64,000 bases of DNA from Batkoa obscura. Taxonomy: Eukaryota > Entomophthoromycota > Entomophthoromycetes > Entomophthorales > Batkoaceae. Made by a program: the position numbers and the translations under genes. Position 1 is the first letter of the stretch. Each line of letters opens with the position of its first letter. Shown one piece after another: positions 1 to 13,853 of the stretch. The DNA is taken from contig JASVEC010000007.1 in the NCBI GenBank assembly GCA_030770535.1, forward strand, positions 372,001 through 436,000, read 5' to 3'. Below the pieces are notes generated by a model. The model worked only from the letters and a program-made list of their open reading frames with translations. It had not been told where the DNA came from and did not search any database.

Positions 1-246
1 CTTAAGTATAACAATTGAAGTGATTAAAAGCAAAAAAAGTCATATAAATTAGAATTACCTCATATAATAGAACATGAAAACAATTTGCAGTTTTGTAGAT
101 TAAATTTTATGCATTAAACTGTCAAAGTAATAACATTTGTACCGCTTTCATTGAATCACAAGCTAACGTTGTAGTAACCAGATAACAGTTTTAAATATAA
201 ATAAATTAAGAAAGCAATGACAAAAAGGATAAAAAATTGAATAAAT

Positions 247-1140
247 ATGATTGTTTGGCCACATATCCCACTTAAAAGTAAACTTCTATTACCAACCAAT
301 AATCTTCAGAATATAACGTATACTGGCGATACATCAAATTGGATTAATAGCTATGATGTATATTTGCCAAAAGATCAAAGCATCAATACTCCCTTATTGA
401 TATGGATTCATGGTGGAGCATGGGTGTCAGGGGACAAAAGAGATGATAGTGAGTTTGCTTCCAAATTAGCCGACCTTGGTATTGCTACTGTTGTATTAAA
501 TTATCGTCTGAGTTCTTCAAGCAATTCCATCAAATATCCAGATCATATCCTTGATTGTTTCAAAGGGTTTTCGCATGTTCTAAATAACAAAAAACAGCTC
601 AATATCAACCCAGATTTAATATTCTTAGGTGGACATTCTGCTGGTAGTCAAATTTCAAGTATGATGGCACTTAATGCTAATCACTATTTGCCTAAAAATA
701 ATCATATATTAGATTCTGTATCTAAAATTAAAGGAGTTATTTCATTAGGTGGTATCTTTGATTTACCATTATTATATAAACAGGATTATAATTATGGTAA
801 AAAGTTTCTAAATGTTGCTTTTAATGATGATAACTCTAATAAAAGCAATACAACTATCTGGAAACAAGCATCACCTCAGTTTGTTTCAAAAAAGGCAATT
901 GATACTATTCATTATTCACCATTGCCACAAGTACTATTAATAAACTCTATTCAGGATCCTTTAGTACATCAAAATCAATCCATTCATTTCCAGGACAAAC
1001 TAAATGAAATTGGTTTTAATACTACTCTAGTCAATGGCGAATTTGGTGATCATTACGCTATCTCTAATAATTTGAGTGTTATTCAACAAGTTGCTACATT
1101 TATTACCTTTGTTGCTAAACTTAAACCAAAATTAATTTAA
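247..1140 (+). CDS. Alpha/beta hydrolase, kynurenine formamidase-like
   Basis: An intact 297-residue single-exon frame from the first ATG. It has the alpha/beta hydrolase layout of the kynurenine formamidase (BNA7) and esterase/lipase group: an oxyanion-hole HGGAW at residues 55-59, the nucleophile elbow GHSAG at 129-133 (Ser131), a likely acid Asp237 in SIQDPLV and a likely His269 in GDHYAI. Formamidases hydrolyse N-formylkynurenine in tryptophan-to-NAD synthesis, and the overall length suits them. No signal peptide or membrane segment is visible, so a cytosolic enzyme is expected. Other small-molecule esterases share the same motifs, so the fold is certain and the substrate is only probable. 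The nearest neighbour is more than 1.4 kb downstream and shows no functional link. Confidence 0.75.
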   Translation: MIVWPHIPLKSKLLLPTNNLQNITYTGDTSNWINSYDVYLPKDQSINTPLLIWIHGGAWVSGDKRDDSEFASKLADLGIATVVLNYRLSSSSNSIKYPDHILDCFKGFSHVLNNKKQLNINPDLIFLGGHSAGSQISSMMALNANHYLPKNNHILDSVSKIKGVISLGGIFDLPLLYKQDYNYGKKFLNVAFNDDNSNKSNTTIWKQASPQFVSKKAIDTIHYSPLPQVLLINSIQDPLVHQNQSIHFQDKLNEIGFNTTLVNGEFGDHYAISNNLSVIQQVATFITFVAKLKPKLI

Positions 1141-1420
1141 TTTTATCTGTATCTAATGAATTTATTCATTATCTGTATTTCCTATAAGGTTTAGACTCAA
1201 TATAATAAATATTGTATATGTTAATTTAATTATTTGTTTAAATTATAAAATTATAAAGCTTAAAGCAAATAATATTAAAAATGTATTTACTTTGTTTTAT
1301 TATGTAAATCGCTATACTTATAAACTATTATACTAGCTCTTAAATTTGCTCAATATACTTTAATCATTTATAAAAGCTATATGAGCTATAATTATTTGTT
1401 ACACAATTATTGATATAGTA

Positions 1421-1525
1421 TATGGAGATATATTTTTTGTATTGGAAATTTACCAACATTTTTTGCACTCAATAGTACTTAAAAATAAGAAAAGTAATGA
1501 AACCAAAAAAATAAACACTCCCTAT
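1421..1525 (+). mobile_element. Short TIR element (MITE-like), decayed copy 1
   Basis: The left end TATGGAGAT and right end ACACTCCCTATA are imperfect. The internal order (TTTACCAACA, then CACTCAATAG, then AAGTAATGAAACC) follows the family. Confidence 0.55.
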
Positions 1526-1924
1526 AATTACATTTGTAGTGTAGTAGTAAATAAAACTAAGAATAAAAATGATACTTTAAAAGTAGAATAAAGTAACCTC
1601 TTAAAAGCTTAGCATTATTAAATGGAAGTATATAGTCGTTTATGTACCAGGGGCATTTACTTCATTTTATACGAAATAAACTATTGAAGGATACAATACC
1701 TTTAAATTTATATAGTTTGCGCTAAGAGTAAAAATCAATTCATTTTCTATTCTAAAGTAAAAAAGCAAACATCCGATAATGTTCTATCTTTTAATTAATT
1801 TCTTAAAAGCTACTCCAATTATCTAAAGTACATAATTGAATTTCTAGTTTCAAATAGAAATAAAATTTTGATGTTATTAAAATATCAAAGGAATGTAAAT
1901 TTTTATACTTTGATCATTTTATAA

Positions 1925-2027
1925 TATGGGAATATATCCTTGTGTAAGAATTTTACTAACAATTTTTCCGCTCAAATAGGGCTTAAAAAATGGAAAAAGC
2001 AATGAAACCAGAAAAAACATCACCATA
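1925..2027 (+). mobile_element. Short TIR element (MITE-like), copy 2
   Basis: The well-kept core TTTTACTAACAATTTTTCCG is followed by CTCAAATAGGGCTT and ends in CACCATA. It abuts copy 3 in opposite orientation. Confidence 0.75.
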
Positions 2028-2125
2028 TGATATTTTTTAGCTTCATCACTTTTTCCATTTTTCAAGCGCTATTTGGAGTCGAAAAATTGTTAGTAAAATT
2101 CTAAATACAAAAATGTATCTCTATA
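2028..2125 (-). mobile_element. Short TIR element (MITE-like), copy 3
   Basis: The reverse-strand copy begins right at the right end of copy 2, so 1925-2125 forms one ~200 bp near-palindrome. The core reads AAAAATTGTTAGTAAAATTC on the top strand. Confidence 0.75.
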
Positions 2126-2611
2126 TGAAGCTTCATAAAGTAACTTATATGTATATGTTAGACAAGTTGTAGTATCAATTTATTCACTACTTATTAATTT
2201 CTTTGCTAATAAAGAGTGTAGGTATAGGTTATGGTATTATAGTACGGTAAGTAATCGAAAAAGTCAAAGAATTAGCCTTTTGGTCCAGAAAAATGGTAAC
2301 TAAATTAAAAAATGAAGTTACATTTAAAGAACTTAATCTTAACCTTAAACTTAAACTAACATCAATTCAATTAATCTATTTAATAAAATGTAATCGAATT
2401 TTTTCAAGTCTATTTTAAATTTTAAACAAATCCTTATATTATGCTATATATGATAATGTTTTATTAAAATTTTTATTCCACTTTTTAGTGACCTTACCCC
2501 AATATCATTTACCTCAAAAAGAAGATTAGTAAAAAGTTTATCAATTTCAGCTTGAATAATCCAATAGAAGCTCTCCAATATCATAAGCTTTTTATTTACT
2601 TTAACTATTAT

Positions 2612-5600
2612 TTAATGAAATATTGATTCAGTATAATCTCCTTGAGCTAAATTAGCACAAACGGCAAAAAAATATTCAACGATTGTTTTAAACTTCATTG
2701 AATTAATTGAACCCCTATTGTAATAAAAAATAATTTTAAAAGTTATTATTAAAAATAAAGGCTGTTTAACTAACTTACTTTACAAATTCGACCATAAATT
2801 TGTTTTTAGCTTCTAATGTAATAAAATTGGTTGGAAAATTTTCCTAGGTTAATAATAACAATTAATAATAACAATTAATAAACTTATTAAAGCTTACTCT
2901 TGCCATTAATTCAGTAAACCAAGGTTTACATTCTTCTTTATGAGTAGTTAAGAATTTTCTAAATGGCTCAGATAAATGTTTTAAATAGCTTCGTGATATC
3001 TGTCCACCAATACACTTTATAAAAAGTAAAAGATAATTAATTATCAAATTAAAATTATATAAAAGATTTTTATAACTAAAAACTTACTAATAATATTTTT
3101 TCTAATATAAAAAAACCATAACCATTTTGCATAATGGTTCTCATTTTGGGATAAAATTCCATATTCAATTCTTTAGTATATATTTTTTCTCGCATTTCAA
3201 ATAAAAATAACTCAAGCTAAAAAATAGTAGTTAAGTTTATAAAACATTTACAAAACATCAAATTATAACAATAATTATTGTTGTTCTTTTAAATTACCAT
3301 TGTTTTCGCTAAGGATTGTAATACTGGTCGATATTGAGTTTGCATATGATCACCAATATATTTTATGATTAATTTCATTATATCTTCAGGTAATAAATAA
3401 AATGAATGGGGGGAACTACTTAATAACTAAAAATGGTACAATAGTATCGATATTAATAAATAAATAGATTATTTTTACCTTTTGTATGAATGTACTAATT
3501 CCAATAGTAATATCTTCATATTCATCCTCATCTAAATAAAATAATATTTAATATTCGAATTGGGTTTTTTTACTTTTTTTACTTTCCAATTTACTCAATG
3601 TGTTGAACATAATTGGTAATATTTTGATTGAAAATTGAGTAATAAGATTAATATGTTCCATATTTAATGGATGATCTTCAGATGGCTTATTATTACCATA
3701 AGTAGAAACAATTTGTGCAGCTACATTAAGATAAGATAAATTAGGAAAAGCTTCAATTGCTGATAATATTAGTTGAGTTAATGGTCCTAATGGGAAACAA
3801 AATGGTGTAGGTATTTGTAATGTTAATAAACCTTCCATTACAAATGATGAAATTTCCTATTTTATTTTTTGAAAGATTAAATTAAAGTAAAATTATTAAT
3901 ATGAATTTTAACTAAAATAAATAAATTCTTACCATAGCAATAGAATTTACATTCCCTGCTAGTTCTAATACTTTGGAAGTAATTAAAAATACTTTTTCTG
4001 TATATGGAATAGCGGCTGGTATTGGTAATAAAGGTACATCCACAGCAACAATATACGAAGCAGTACGTATTCCTTTACAAGAATAATGCAAATATCCAAA
4101 ATTCCTTGCAATTTGTTCACTAGTTTCTGGATTTTGAGTCTAATTATTAAGTTAATTAATTGATTAATTTAATAATCAAATTTTAATAATAATTTACTTT
4201 AATATAAATATCTAATAATTCAATAATTTTTTCCAATATGAAATTGGTTAGTTTCTAATATTAATTTTATTAATTAATTATAATTAAATCATAATTAAAT
4301 GATATAATCTTACTTCTAATCTTAAACAAATAGCCATTGGATCATCTTTAGCTGAAGCAATAATAGACGAAAGAGATTGAATAATACGTTCCATATCTCT
4401 ATACTAAAATAAATCTAAGTATTAATTTTTTATTAAATATATATAACTATTTTACTTTTAGGTTATTTAAACTATTAGCTAACATACTCACTAACATTTC
4501 AGAATCTTGAGATAGTTCTGTATCCGCTGTATTACAAATATCTCTGAAAGAAGTGGTAGCAGCATCCACAGTATCAAAATGATTAGCACACGAGATCACT
4601 TTTTCAACTACATTTCGTAAGATTTGTATATTATGTTTATAATAAAATATATAAGAAGCTATAAAAAGAATAAATATTAATAATGATTTAATAAATAAAT
4701 AATATTATTAAACTCTACTTACATGCTAAATATAAAGCTTGTTTTTTTATAAATTTATTTTGAAATGCTAATGGTGAATTAGAATTAAATACTAAACCCC
4801 AACATTCAGTTGAAAAAAATAATTCAATTGTTGGTATTATTTCTAAATCTAAACTACCGCTAGCTATTTTTCTTAATAAATAAAAGGTAGCTTCTAATTC
4901 CTAAATTTATAAAATATTAAAATTGTATTATATTATAACTATAATAATAATAACTATTATTATTATAATAAAGTAGAGCTACTATGTTTGAATTTACCTG
5001 CCAAGCATTGGGAGTATTAAATTCATTTTTAATTAATGTGTTGATCAATGTAGCTGAATGATTAAAGTAATTATAAGCATGAGGTGCTTTTAATATAAAA
5101 TGTAGATCAGAAGCTAAGTCCCCACATTCATTCCGAAACATAGCAAATTCCCTATATTCATCTAATAATTTATTAACATCAATTATTTTATACATATAAA
5201 ACAAAAAAATTACCATCAGACCAATTCAATAAATTATCTTCTTCTGGATATTTTACCTTTAACAATAAAATATGATCTAATTGAAATGAAATTTTTAATA
5301 TTTCTTTTTTAATACTATGATTCCCTTCTTTAATATCTTCATTCTCGTCTTCATGTTCATCAATATTTGTGTAATCTAAACATTCATCTAAAAATAATTT
5401 CCAAAAGTCAAAGGCCTCTTGGGTTATATTTTGGTCTACCCCACAACTACCTGGAAAATTCATCAAAGTCAATATAATCTCAAATAATTGAAGATGCTCG
5501 GATTCAACACTGACTTCCACTTTTTCCATCTCATGAAGTATTTTACGTATATACGATTCCCCAAAGAAGGAATATAACCTTAACAAGGATTGACATTTGG

Positions 5601-6832
5601 ATTCATTTTGATCTATAAAAATAAAAATTAATATTATTTTATTATTTAAATTTGGGGATTTGATTGACTTATTTACTATTTAAGGCCTCATGAACATTAT
5701 TTTTTAAAAAACTGGAATATAATATATGTTTCATTTTTTTGTATAAAGTATCTTGAACTTGATTAGCATTACGATGTCCCAATGTTTCTTGTAATATATT
5801 AATACATTTAGTAAATGTATTTTCATAAGCAAAGTTTTCCATTATACTATCAACAATTCCTGGTAATAGTCTATATTAATTTTATTTGAATTCTCTTGTT
5901 TTAATAATTATAAGTTAAATAAAATTAGTTGAACTTACAATGATGGTACCCCATATTCTACCCAACTAAATAAGCAATCTAGAGAACTAATTCGAAGTTG
6001 TTCATAAGCTGGTTCTAATTGTTGATTATTGACTTTGATATATTTTTCAATTAATTTAAGTGCAATATCTCTTCCGCCTTGAGCTAAAGCAATTTGTAAT
6101 TTATTTCTAATTTTATAAAATTATAAGAATATAAGCCTATGAAAATTAAAATAAGTGGCTTACTTTTGAGCACTAATAATTAAATCTTTAGCATAATCTT
6201 CAGGTAATATTGTTAAATATTTTAATTTGATTAATTCAATTCTTAATGGGTTTTCCATTGATAATGAATCAAATAATGCTATGATTTCCAATAAATTACT
6301 CAACAATTCATCCCCATTGTATTGAAATATTAAGGCTATTGTCTAAATTGAGGTTAAAATTTATTATTAATTGAGAAGTTAATTCTAATAATTGTTCTAG
6401 TTACCGTGGATAGTAATTTAATTAACACCATATCAGATACTTGTTCACTTAAAGAAAACTCTCGAATTTTATCAAGTAACAATCGTTTTAAATTATCTTT
6501 CTTCTCAGAAGTACGGATATCTTTCCTGAATAAAATAAATCCATTTTATTTTGGTCTCTATTCAATAATAATCTTATAATTACCAATTCCCTTTTAATTT
6601 TGTTAATAAAACTAATGCGCCATAAAATCGACAGGTATCATTCTATTAAAGTGAATTTCATTTAAATTTACATATTTTAATTCCATTCCATTCCATTTTC
6701 ACTTACCTCCACATTTAATAAAATTTCCCCTAATTCCCAGCCTTCTTTTAAGTATTGAAGACGATCTAACTCATTTAAAGCTGCTGGTGTAGGTACCGTT
6801 AATCCCTCAATTAATTCTCGATATTTTTCCAT
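2612..6832 (-). CDS. Importin-13 / Kap122-type karyopherin beta
   Basis: A long gene on the minus strand split by roughly twenty short introns, so no single exon looks impressive. The start is the ATG at 6832 (MEKYRELIEGLTVPTPAAL). The next exons give an importin N-terminal pattern, EGWELGEILLNVE then RFYGALVLLTKLKGNW. Further on come CLFSWVEYGVPSL and FDFWKLFLDECL, which match the importin-13/transportin-3 signatures CxSWVxxGVP and FWxxLxDE. The C-terminal exons give CIGGQISRSYLKHL and end in YFFAVCANLAQGDYTESIFH, like the importin-13 tail. The family carries cargo such as histone-fold pairs, SUMO-pathway and mRNA-binding proteins across the nuclear pore under RanGTP control. It faces away from CDT1 across about 830 bp. 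Family assignment is firm; importin-13 rather than transportin-3 rests mainly on the C-terminus. Exact exon edges need RNA data. Confidence 0.82.
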
Positions 6833-7661
6833 TTTAAATTTTAAAAAAGGTGATTCTTTATTTTTAACTCAATGTCAATATTTTTACAAAATCTACTAAA
6901 TATTATAAGCAATTGGATTGGTAGTTCAAGAATATAGTAAAGCAGTAGTTAGAGATTTACCATTTATAGTCAAATTTTTATACATTAGATCATTAAAATG
7001 AAGTAGTAAGCTTTTAAGTTGAATATTTAGTCTAGTTTTATTAAAAATGGATATTATTTAATGGCAACAAAAGTTTAAACAATTGAAGATTGTTTTCATT
7101 TTATTTTGACAAATAAATTAGCCTAAACATAATATAATGCATTAAAACTTGTATTTTAATCTAAGATTTATTTTTAAGCATCAAAATATCAAAAATATCA
7201 CTTTAGTTCAATTTACCGTATTTTTATTACATTCCAATTATAGCTTGGGAAAAATAAGACTAAATTAAAATGAATTAATTAGATAATGATTTTTATAAAA
7301 GCAAATAAAATTAAAAATCTTATTTTCTGTTTTCAATTTTTGCTCGCTTTTTTATATCAGTTTGTTGAAATTTTTTCCTTATTATAGTTGCAATGTAATA
7401 AAAATATTAAAAACTTTGGATTTTCTCAATAATTTCTAATCAGTTCTAAAAACTCAGCTTTTGAATTATGTTTTATGGCTATTTATTATTCATTATTTAT
7501 TTATTATATTCTAACTTTTCATATAACTTTTTGCTTATAATTTAAGTTAATTCCTAAATACTGCAATTTTTTTAAATTACTAATTGGAATTCTTTATCTT
7601 TTCAATTTAATTAGCTTAAAAAATCAAATTAGAAATTAATCTTTAACACTTTTAAAAAAAA
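6833..7661. promoter_or_regulatory. Divergent intergenic region, importin-13 / CDT1
   Basis: About 830 bp of very AT-rich DNA between two genes transcribed apart, so it must hold both promoters. I see no clear TATA box at a consistent distance and no repeat element. Confidence 0.4.
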
Positions 7662-9586
7662 ATGAAAGATGAAGTAGTAAAGGAGCAGATTGTTTTAATG
7701 GAAACTAAAGATGTAATAAGAGCACCATGTTTTTGATTTTAGCTTATAAAATTCATTAGGCAAATAAAAAGAAACGAGCGAATGATAAATTAGATGAAAA
7801 AACCATCAATGTTAAAAAACAAGTCATTAAAAAAGAAGAGGTAAGTAAAAACAGTTTAAAAGTTGTATAGTTAACTCAACTTATTTAACATTATTTTGTT
7901 AGTTGGATATAATCTCAAGTATCGAGTCAAATTCTACTATCAATGAAACGTTAAAAATAGGAAAGGAAGATAATAAACCATTAAATGAATTAGAAACACC
8001 CATCTCATTACCTTTAGATGAAGAAAAAATATTCATAGATAAAGTAGAAGAGTAAGTCGTATCGCTTTTAGTCAAATTTCAAAAATATAATTTTACGATT
8101 TTAAGGTTAAAACAAGAAGAAGAAAACATTGATCTTGATTTTGTAAAGTATGAACAAGAGTTAAATGAATATATTAAAAAAATAGATTTATCACTAATTG
8201 ATAACTTAAAATTACCTTATTCACTGGAAGGATTATTAAAAAATTTTCGAGCTATGTTTACAGTAATATTATATAATCACGGTATTGGTAGTGTATTTAA
8301 TTTTGCAACTTGTCAGAAAGCAGTAGAAGATATAAGCAGGAGGTAAAGTTTTTTAGAAATTTTCATAGCTCAATAATAATAATTAATTCTGTTTTTCTCA
8401 GGAGTTTTGATTTAGTTCAATTAGAAAGAATGAATTATTTGTTTCCTAAGTTATTTAAATTTGAACCTATTGAAACTTTAATTCATCAAAAAGTGATTTA
8501 TTCTTATATTATTAAAGTACCAAGTTTAAATATTGGCTCTCAAAAAAAGGAAAATACAATTATATTTCCAGCAGATAAAGTAGATGTTTTAAGTCGATTA
8601 TTGCATCTTAAATTATTATTTTATGTCAAAAAAGAACACAATGTAAATATGATAATCAATTAGATTAATAAAATAACAATATTAATTATTATTAGGAATA
8701 TTTAAAAAATATTAATATCCCTGTTGAGGATGGATTACCAAAGCAATGGTATATTGAATTTGATTTAGATCAAATTGAAAATATACCTATAAAATCACTT
8801 CCAGCCAGAAAAACTATTAATAGAACTTTACCTCCAATTAAAGCTAAATTATCTTTTACGGATAGAACAGTAAGTGGAAATAGTCATTTATTTAATATTA
8901 ATTTGTTACGTTTTTTTAGAGAAATATGTTTTCTAGTGTAAAATCAAATAACAATAATAACAAATTAAGTATTTATGATAAAATGTATCAAAAGTTTAAA
9001 CAAAATACTATGGAAAAGGTAATTGCAATTAATAAATTTTACTTTATTTTATTTATTATATTAGAAACAAACAACAGATTCAGATGAAACTAAATCAAAA
9101 GGTACTGCTTTAGATGAAGCAAACAAAAGATCCAAAGCAGCATATGAAAGAAATCGATTAGAAATTGAACGAATTCGAAAAGAATTTGAAGCTGAGTTAT
9201 CCCAAAAAAAGGAAGAAAAAAAGAAATTAAAAGTATCTCAAGAAAAACAACAGGAATATGAGAAAATAATGGTAAAAATCTCCCAATTACCCGATATTAT
9301 ACAATCTATTCGGGTTATTTTTATATTGAAACAAGGATTGAGGTCGTTGGAGTTAGATGAAGTTGTGGGAAAAATCAATACAAAACAGCAATGGAAATTG
9401 TCTTTTCAAGAAGTTAAAGATCGAATTTATTTGGTTCAAGAGGTAATACCACAATTCTTGAACGTTAATTGGAATCAACAACTAAAAAAATACTTTGTTA
9501 ATATAAATCAATTGAAAATTTCAAAAGAAGAAGTAGATAATGCATTAGAAAAGTATTTGGAAGGGAAGAAAAAGAGTGAGGAGTAG
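7662..9586 (+). CDS. DNA replication licensing factor Cdt1
   Basis: A spliced gene with about six short introns. The first exon starts at the ATG at 7662 and is followed by a lysine-rich linker. The central winged-helix, geminin-binding-like part begins LPYSLEGLLKNFRAMFTV and continues FATCQKAVEDISRR, then LVQLERMNYLFPKLFKFE, then a KVPSLNI stretch, matching the Cdt1 pattern of 'LPxKYxxLxxxFxxMDxxV' and 'LxxIxxxYPxxF'. After a charged coiled region (about 8960-9260) the C-terminal winged helix reads LPDIIQSIRVIFILKQG and IYLVQEVIPQFLNV, like the Mcm2-7-binding end of Cdt1. With Orc and Cdc6, Cdt1 loads the Mcm2-7 helicase at origins in G1. The N-terminus is short and shows no obvious PIP box. 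The last 105 residues lie in one exon and are the best conserved part. Confidence 0.8.
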
Positions 9587-10433
9587 AAGCTGGGATAGTT
9601 AAAGTCAAAAGTTAAATGAGATTAGTAAAGTGAAAGGATTAATTGAACTTAGGTTTTATTAAAATATATTAATCAAAATATTATTGTCCTTGTTAGATAA
9701 GAATTCTTTATTTTTAATTTGTCTTTAAATTTAATAAAGTAAATAATATTAAAAAACTTAATTTTCAATTAAACTTTTATTTTGTATTTATATTATATCT
9801 TACTTTAAAAGGATCAATGATATATATTATAAAGAAATTTCTATTAATTGATATTAATTTAGTATATGGGGATGTGTTTTTGTATTTAAGGATTTTACTA
9901 ACAATTTTTCCACTCAAATAGCGCTCAAAAGATGGAAAAAGTAATGAAGCCAAAAAAAACATCCCCATATACTTTATAATGCTTCGTTTTTTCTATAATA
10001 AATTTTATTAACATTAAATGATTTTTAGTCATTTTATTTAAAGTACTAAATTATCATAATATATAAACCTTGTTATATTTTAACAATAACAAATGGTATT
10101 GTATAAATTTTCAATTTTAAATAGAATTTAACTGTTAAAATAATATTCTAAGCCTAATTTAAATAAAATAGTCTACTTAAATAACAAAAAAGGAAGTGAA
10201 TGCCATTTACTTAACCAAACTGGATTTATTTTCAACTTACTAAAAATATTAAGTAAATTAACAAATTAGGAACACCAATCATTATTAACCATTTGGTCAT
10301 CCGTTTACGAAATCAAAAAAAAGTGAAATAAAACCAATTAACTTTAAATAAAAATAATAATAAAATGTCAAAATAAAATAATCAACTATAATTAATTTTA
10401 AATACTCTTTATTATTAATATTCTATTATCTCA
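9587..10433. other. Gene-free spacer with one short TIR element
   Basis: AT-rich spacer between CDT1 and the thiolase. Apart from the element at 9865 I see nothing coding. Confidence 0.6.
9865..9969 (+). mobile_element. Short TIR element (MITE-like), copy 4, near-consensus
   Basis: One of the cleanest copies. The ends TATGGGGATGT and ACATCCCCATA are perfect inverted repeats, and the duplex is flanked by TA on both sides. Inside, TTTTTCC...GGAAAAA arms surround the palindrome AGCGCT, so the centre can fold into a hairpin. The whole unit is too short to code for anything. Confidence 0.85.
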
Positions 10434-12214
<1,781 letters not shown>

Positions 12215-12334
12215 AGGGGAAATTTCAAATAAAAACTCAATTGAACTATATCTGATGAATCTTTAAATAAAGATTTTGAAAATGAGTTTTGAACTTATTG
12301 AAGCTTTATTTGATTTGAGATAAGCTTTTTAGTA

Positions 12335-12438
12335 CTTGGGAATGTTTTTTTAACTTTGTTACTTTTTCCATCTTTTAAGTACTACCTGAGTGAAAAAATT
12401 GTTAGTAAAATTCTTGAATACAAAAATACATCCCCACT
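12335..12438 (-). mobile_element. Short TIR element (MITE-like), copy 5
   Basis: Reverse orientation. The right end ACATCCCCACTTA is good, and the left end CTTGGGAATG has drifted. Confidence 0.75.
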
Positions 12439-12624
12439 TAATACATCAGTTTTTGAATATTGAAATTAGTTAATAAAACTCAACTTAGAATTCTATAGTG
12501 AAAAATTAAATATGATACTTTAAGGGTTATATGAAAATATGGTCCTAATCTACTAATTTTTGTTATCAATTCAAGTAAAGAATAAAAATAAGACTTAAAT
12601 CATGTTCATATCAACCTTTTAGAA

Positions 12625-12728
12625 TGTGGGGATGTATTTTTGTATTTAAGAATTTTACTAATAAATTTTCCGCTTAAATAGCGCTCAAAAAATGGAAAAA
12701 ATAATGAAGTCAAAAAAACATTCCCATA
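12625..12728 (+). mobile_element. Short TIR element (MITE-like), copy 6
   Basis: TGTGGGGATGTATTTTTG at the left, CATTCCCATA at the right, with the AAATAGCGCTC core intact. Confidence 0.8.
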
Positions 12729-12818
12729 TTGTCAAGTTTTACAACAAAAACAGTTCAATTTGGCTTACTCTATATTATTTTTAACTTTTTATAACTATAT
12801 GAAAAAAATAGAAATCAA

Positions 12819-12916
12819 ATAAGGATGTACTTTTTTAAGAATTTTGCTGGTAATCTTTTTACTCAAGTAGCACTTAAAAAATAGAAGAGTAATAAAGTCA
12901 AAAAAACACCCTCATA
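12819..12916 (+). mobile_element. Short TIR element (MITE-like), copy 7, decayed
   Basis: The ends ATAAGGATG and CACCCTCATA are imperfect. The middle AATTTTGCTGGTAATC is drifted but collinear with the family. Confidence 0.6.
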
Positions 12917-13853
12917 TGAATTTAAAATGATATTCAAGGCTAGCTTTTCCTTATGATTTAATAAATCTTATTATTAAATTAGTAAACTTTTAATCTATTT
13001 TTACTAAATATAAAAACATTGCTCTTGATTTCTGATCTTTAAATATTTTAAATTAAAGTCATGCAATTTTAATTATACCATAGCACCTTTTAGACTAAAA
13101 TAGAGCACTGAAAAATATACATCATACAATCTATATTTACGGATTTCGTATAATTAAAATACTAACAATATTATTTTAGTTTGAAAACATGAGTTAGAAT
13201 TCCGATCCAGTTTTATAATCAATTGACTATAAATAGCAAAGGTTTGAAATTTAATAATAATATTAAAATAAGCTGTGTGCTTTAATAATTGGTATTGACC
13301 TAAGTCTAACAACGCTATTACTTATGAAATCTAGAAGAGTTATAAATCCCAAGTACTTTATTGATACAAATATAAGGTAAGCAATCATAGTGAACAGAGT
13401 AATTGCTAATAGATCTAATAAGTAATATCAATTTGGGATCAAAAATAAAATATTGTAATATTGTTCAATAGTAGTAAATCGGATAATGCATATAGGTAAA
13501 GCACTAGGGTAATTTTGCATGGCTTTTGAAAAATTTATTAATACTCATTTTATTAAGAATTGAATTTTCCACACGGTGAAAAAAACAAAAGTACCATTAT
13601 ATTTTAGATCGTAATATTTAAAATGTAAAAGTACCTGTACTACTTTGTTATTTTTATGCTCATTTTAGAGCTTTGGCTATTTCAGAAGGACTTTGTTTAT
13701 CTATCCGATGCTTATTTAACATATTGTTAGCTTTTATTATTAAACTAGGATCCTGAGTTATACTTGACATTTATTTTATATATAGTATTCAGAATATACA
13801 AAAATACTATATATACGAAACTGAGATGTATCGAAAATATTTAAAAAGATCAA

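Larger units (their letters stand above)
1141..2611. other. Gene-free spacer with three short inverted-repeat elements
   Basis: AT-rich DNA between the hydrolase and the 3' end of the importin gene. It holds one decayed and two better copies of the short TGGGGATG-ended element, and I see no coding signal outside them. Confidence 0.6.
12215..13853. other. Gene-free spacer with three short TIR elements
   Basis: AT-rich DNA between the thiolase and the first secreted-family relic. Three copies of the TGGGGATG element lie within 600 bp; nothing coding is visible in the rest. Confidence 0.55.

Noticed and set aside
9777-9968. Open frames on the minus strand of TIR elements, such as one reading MGMFFLASLLFPSFERYL
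   Set aside because: The same phrase appears at several elements and follows from their shared sequence; the units are too short and non-coding.
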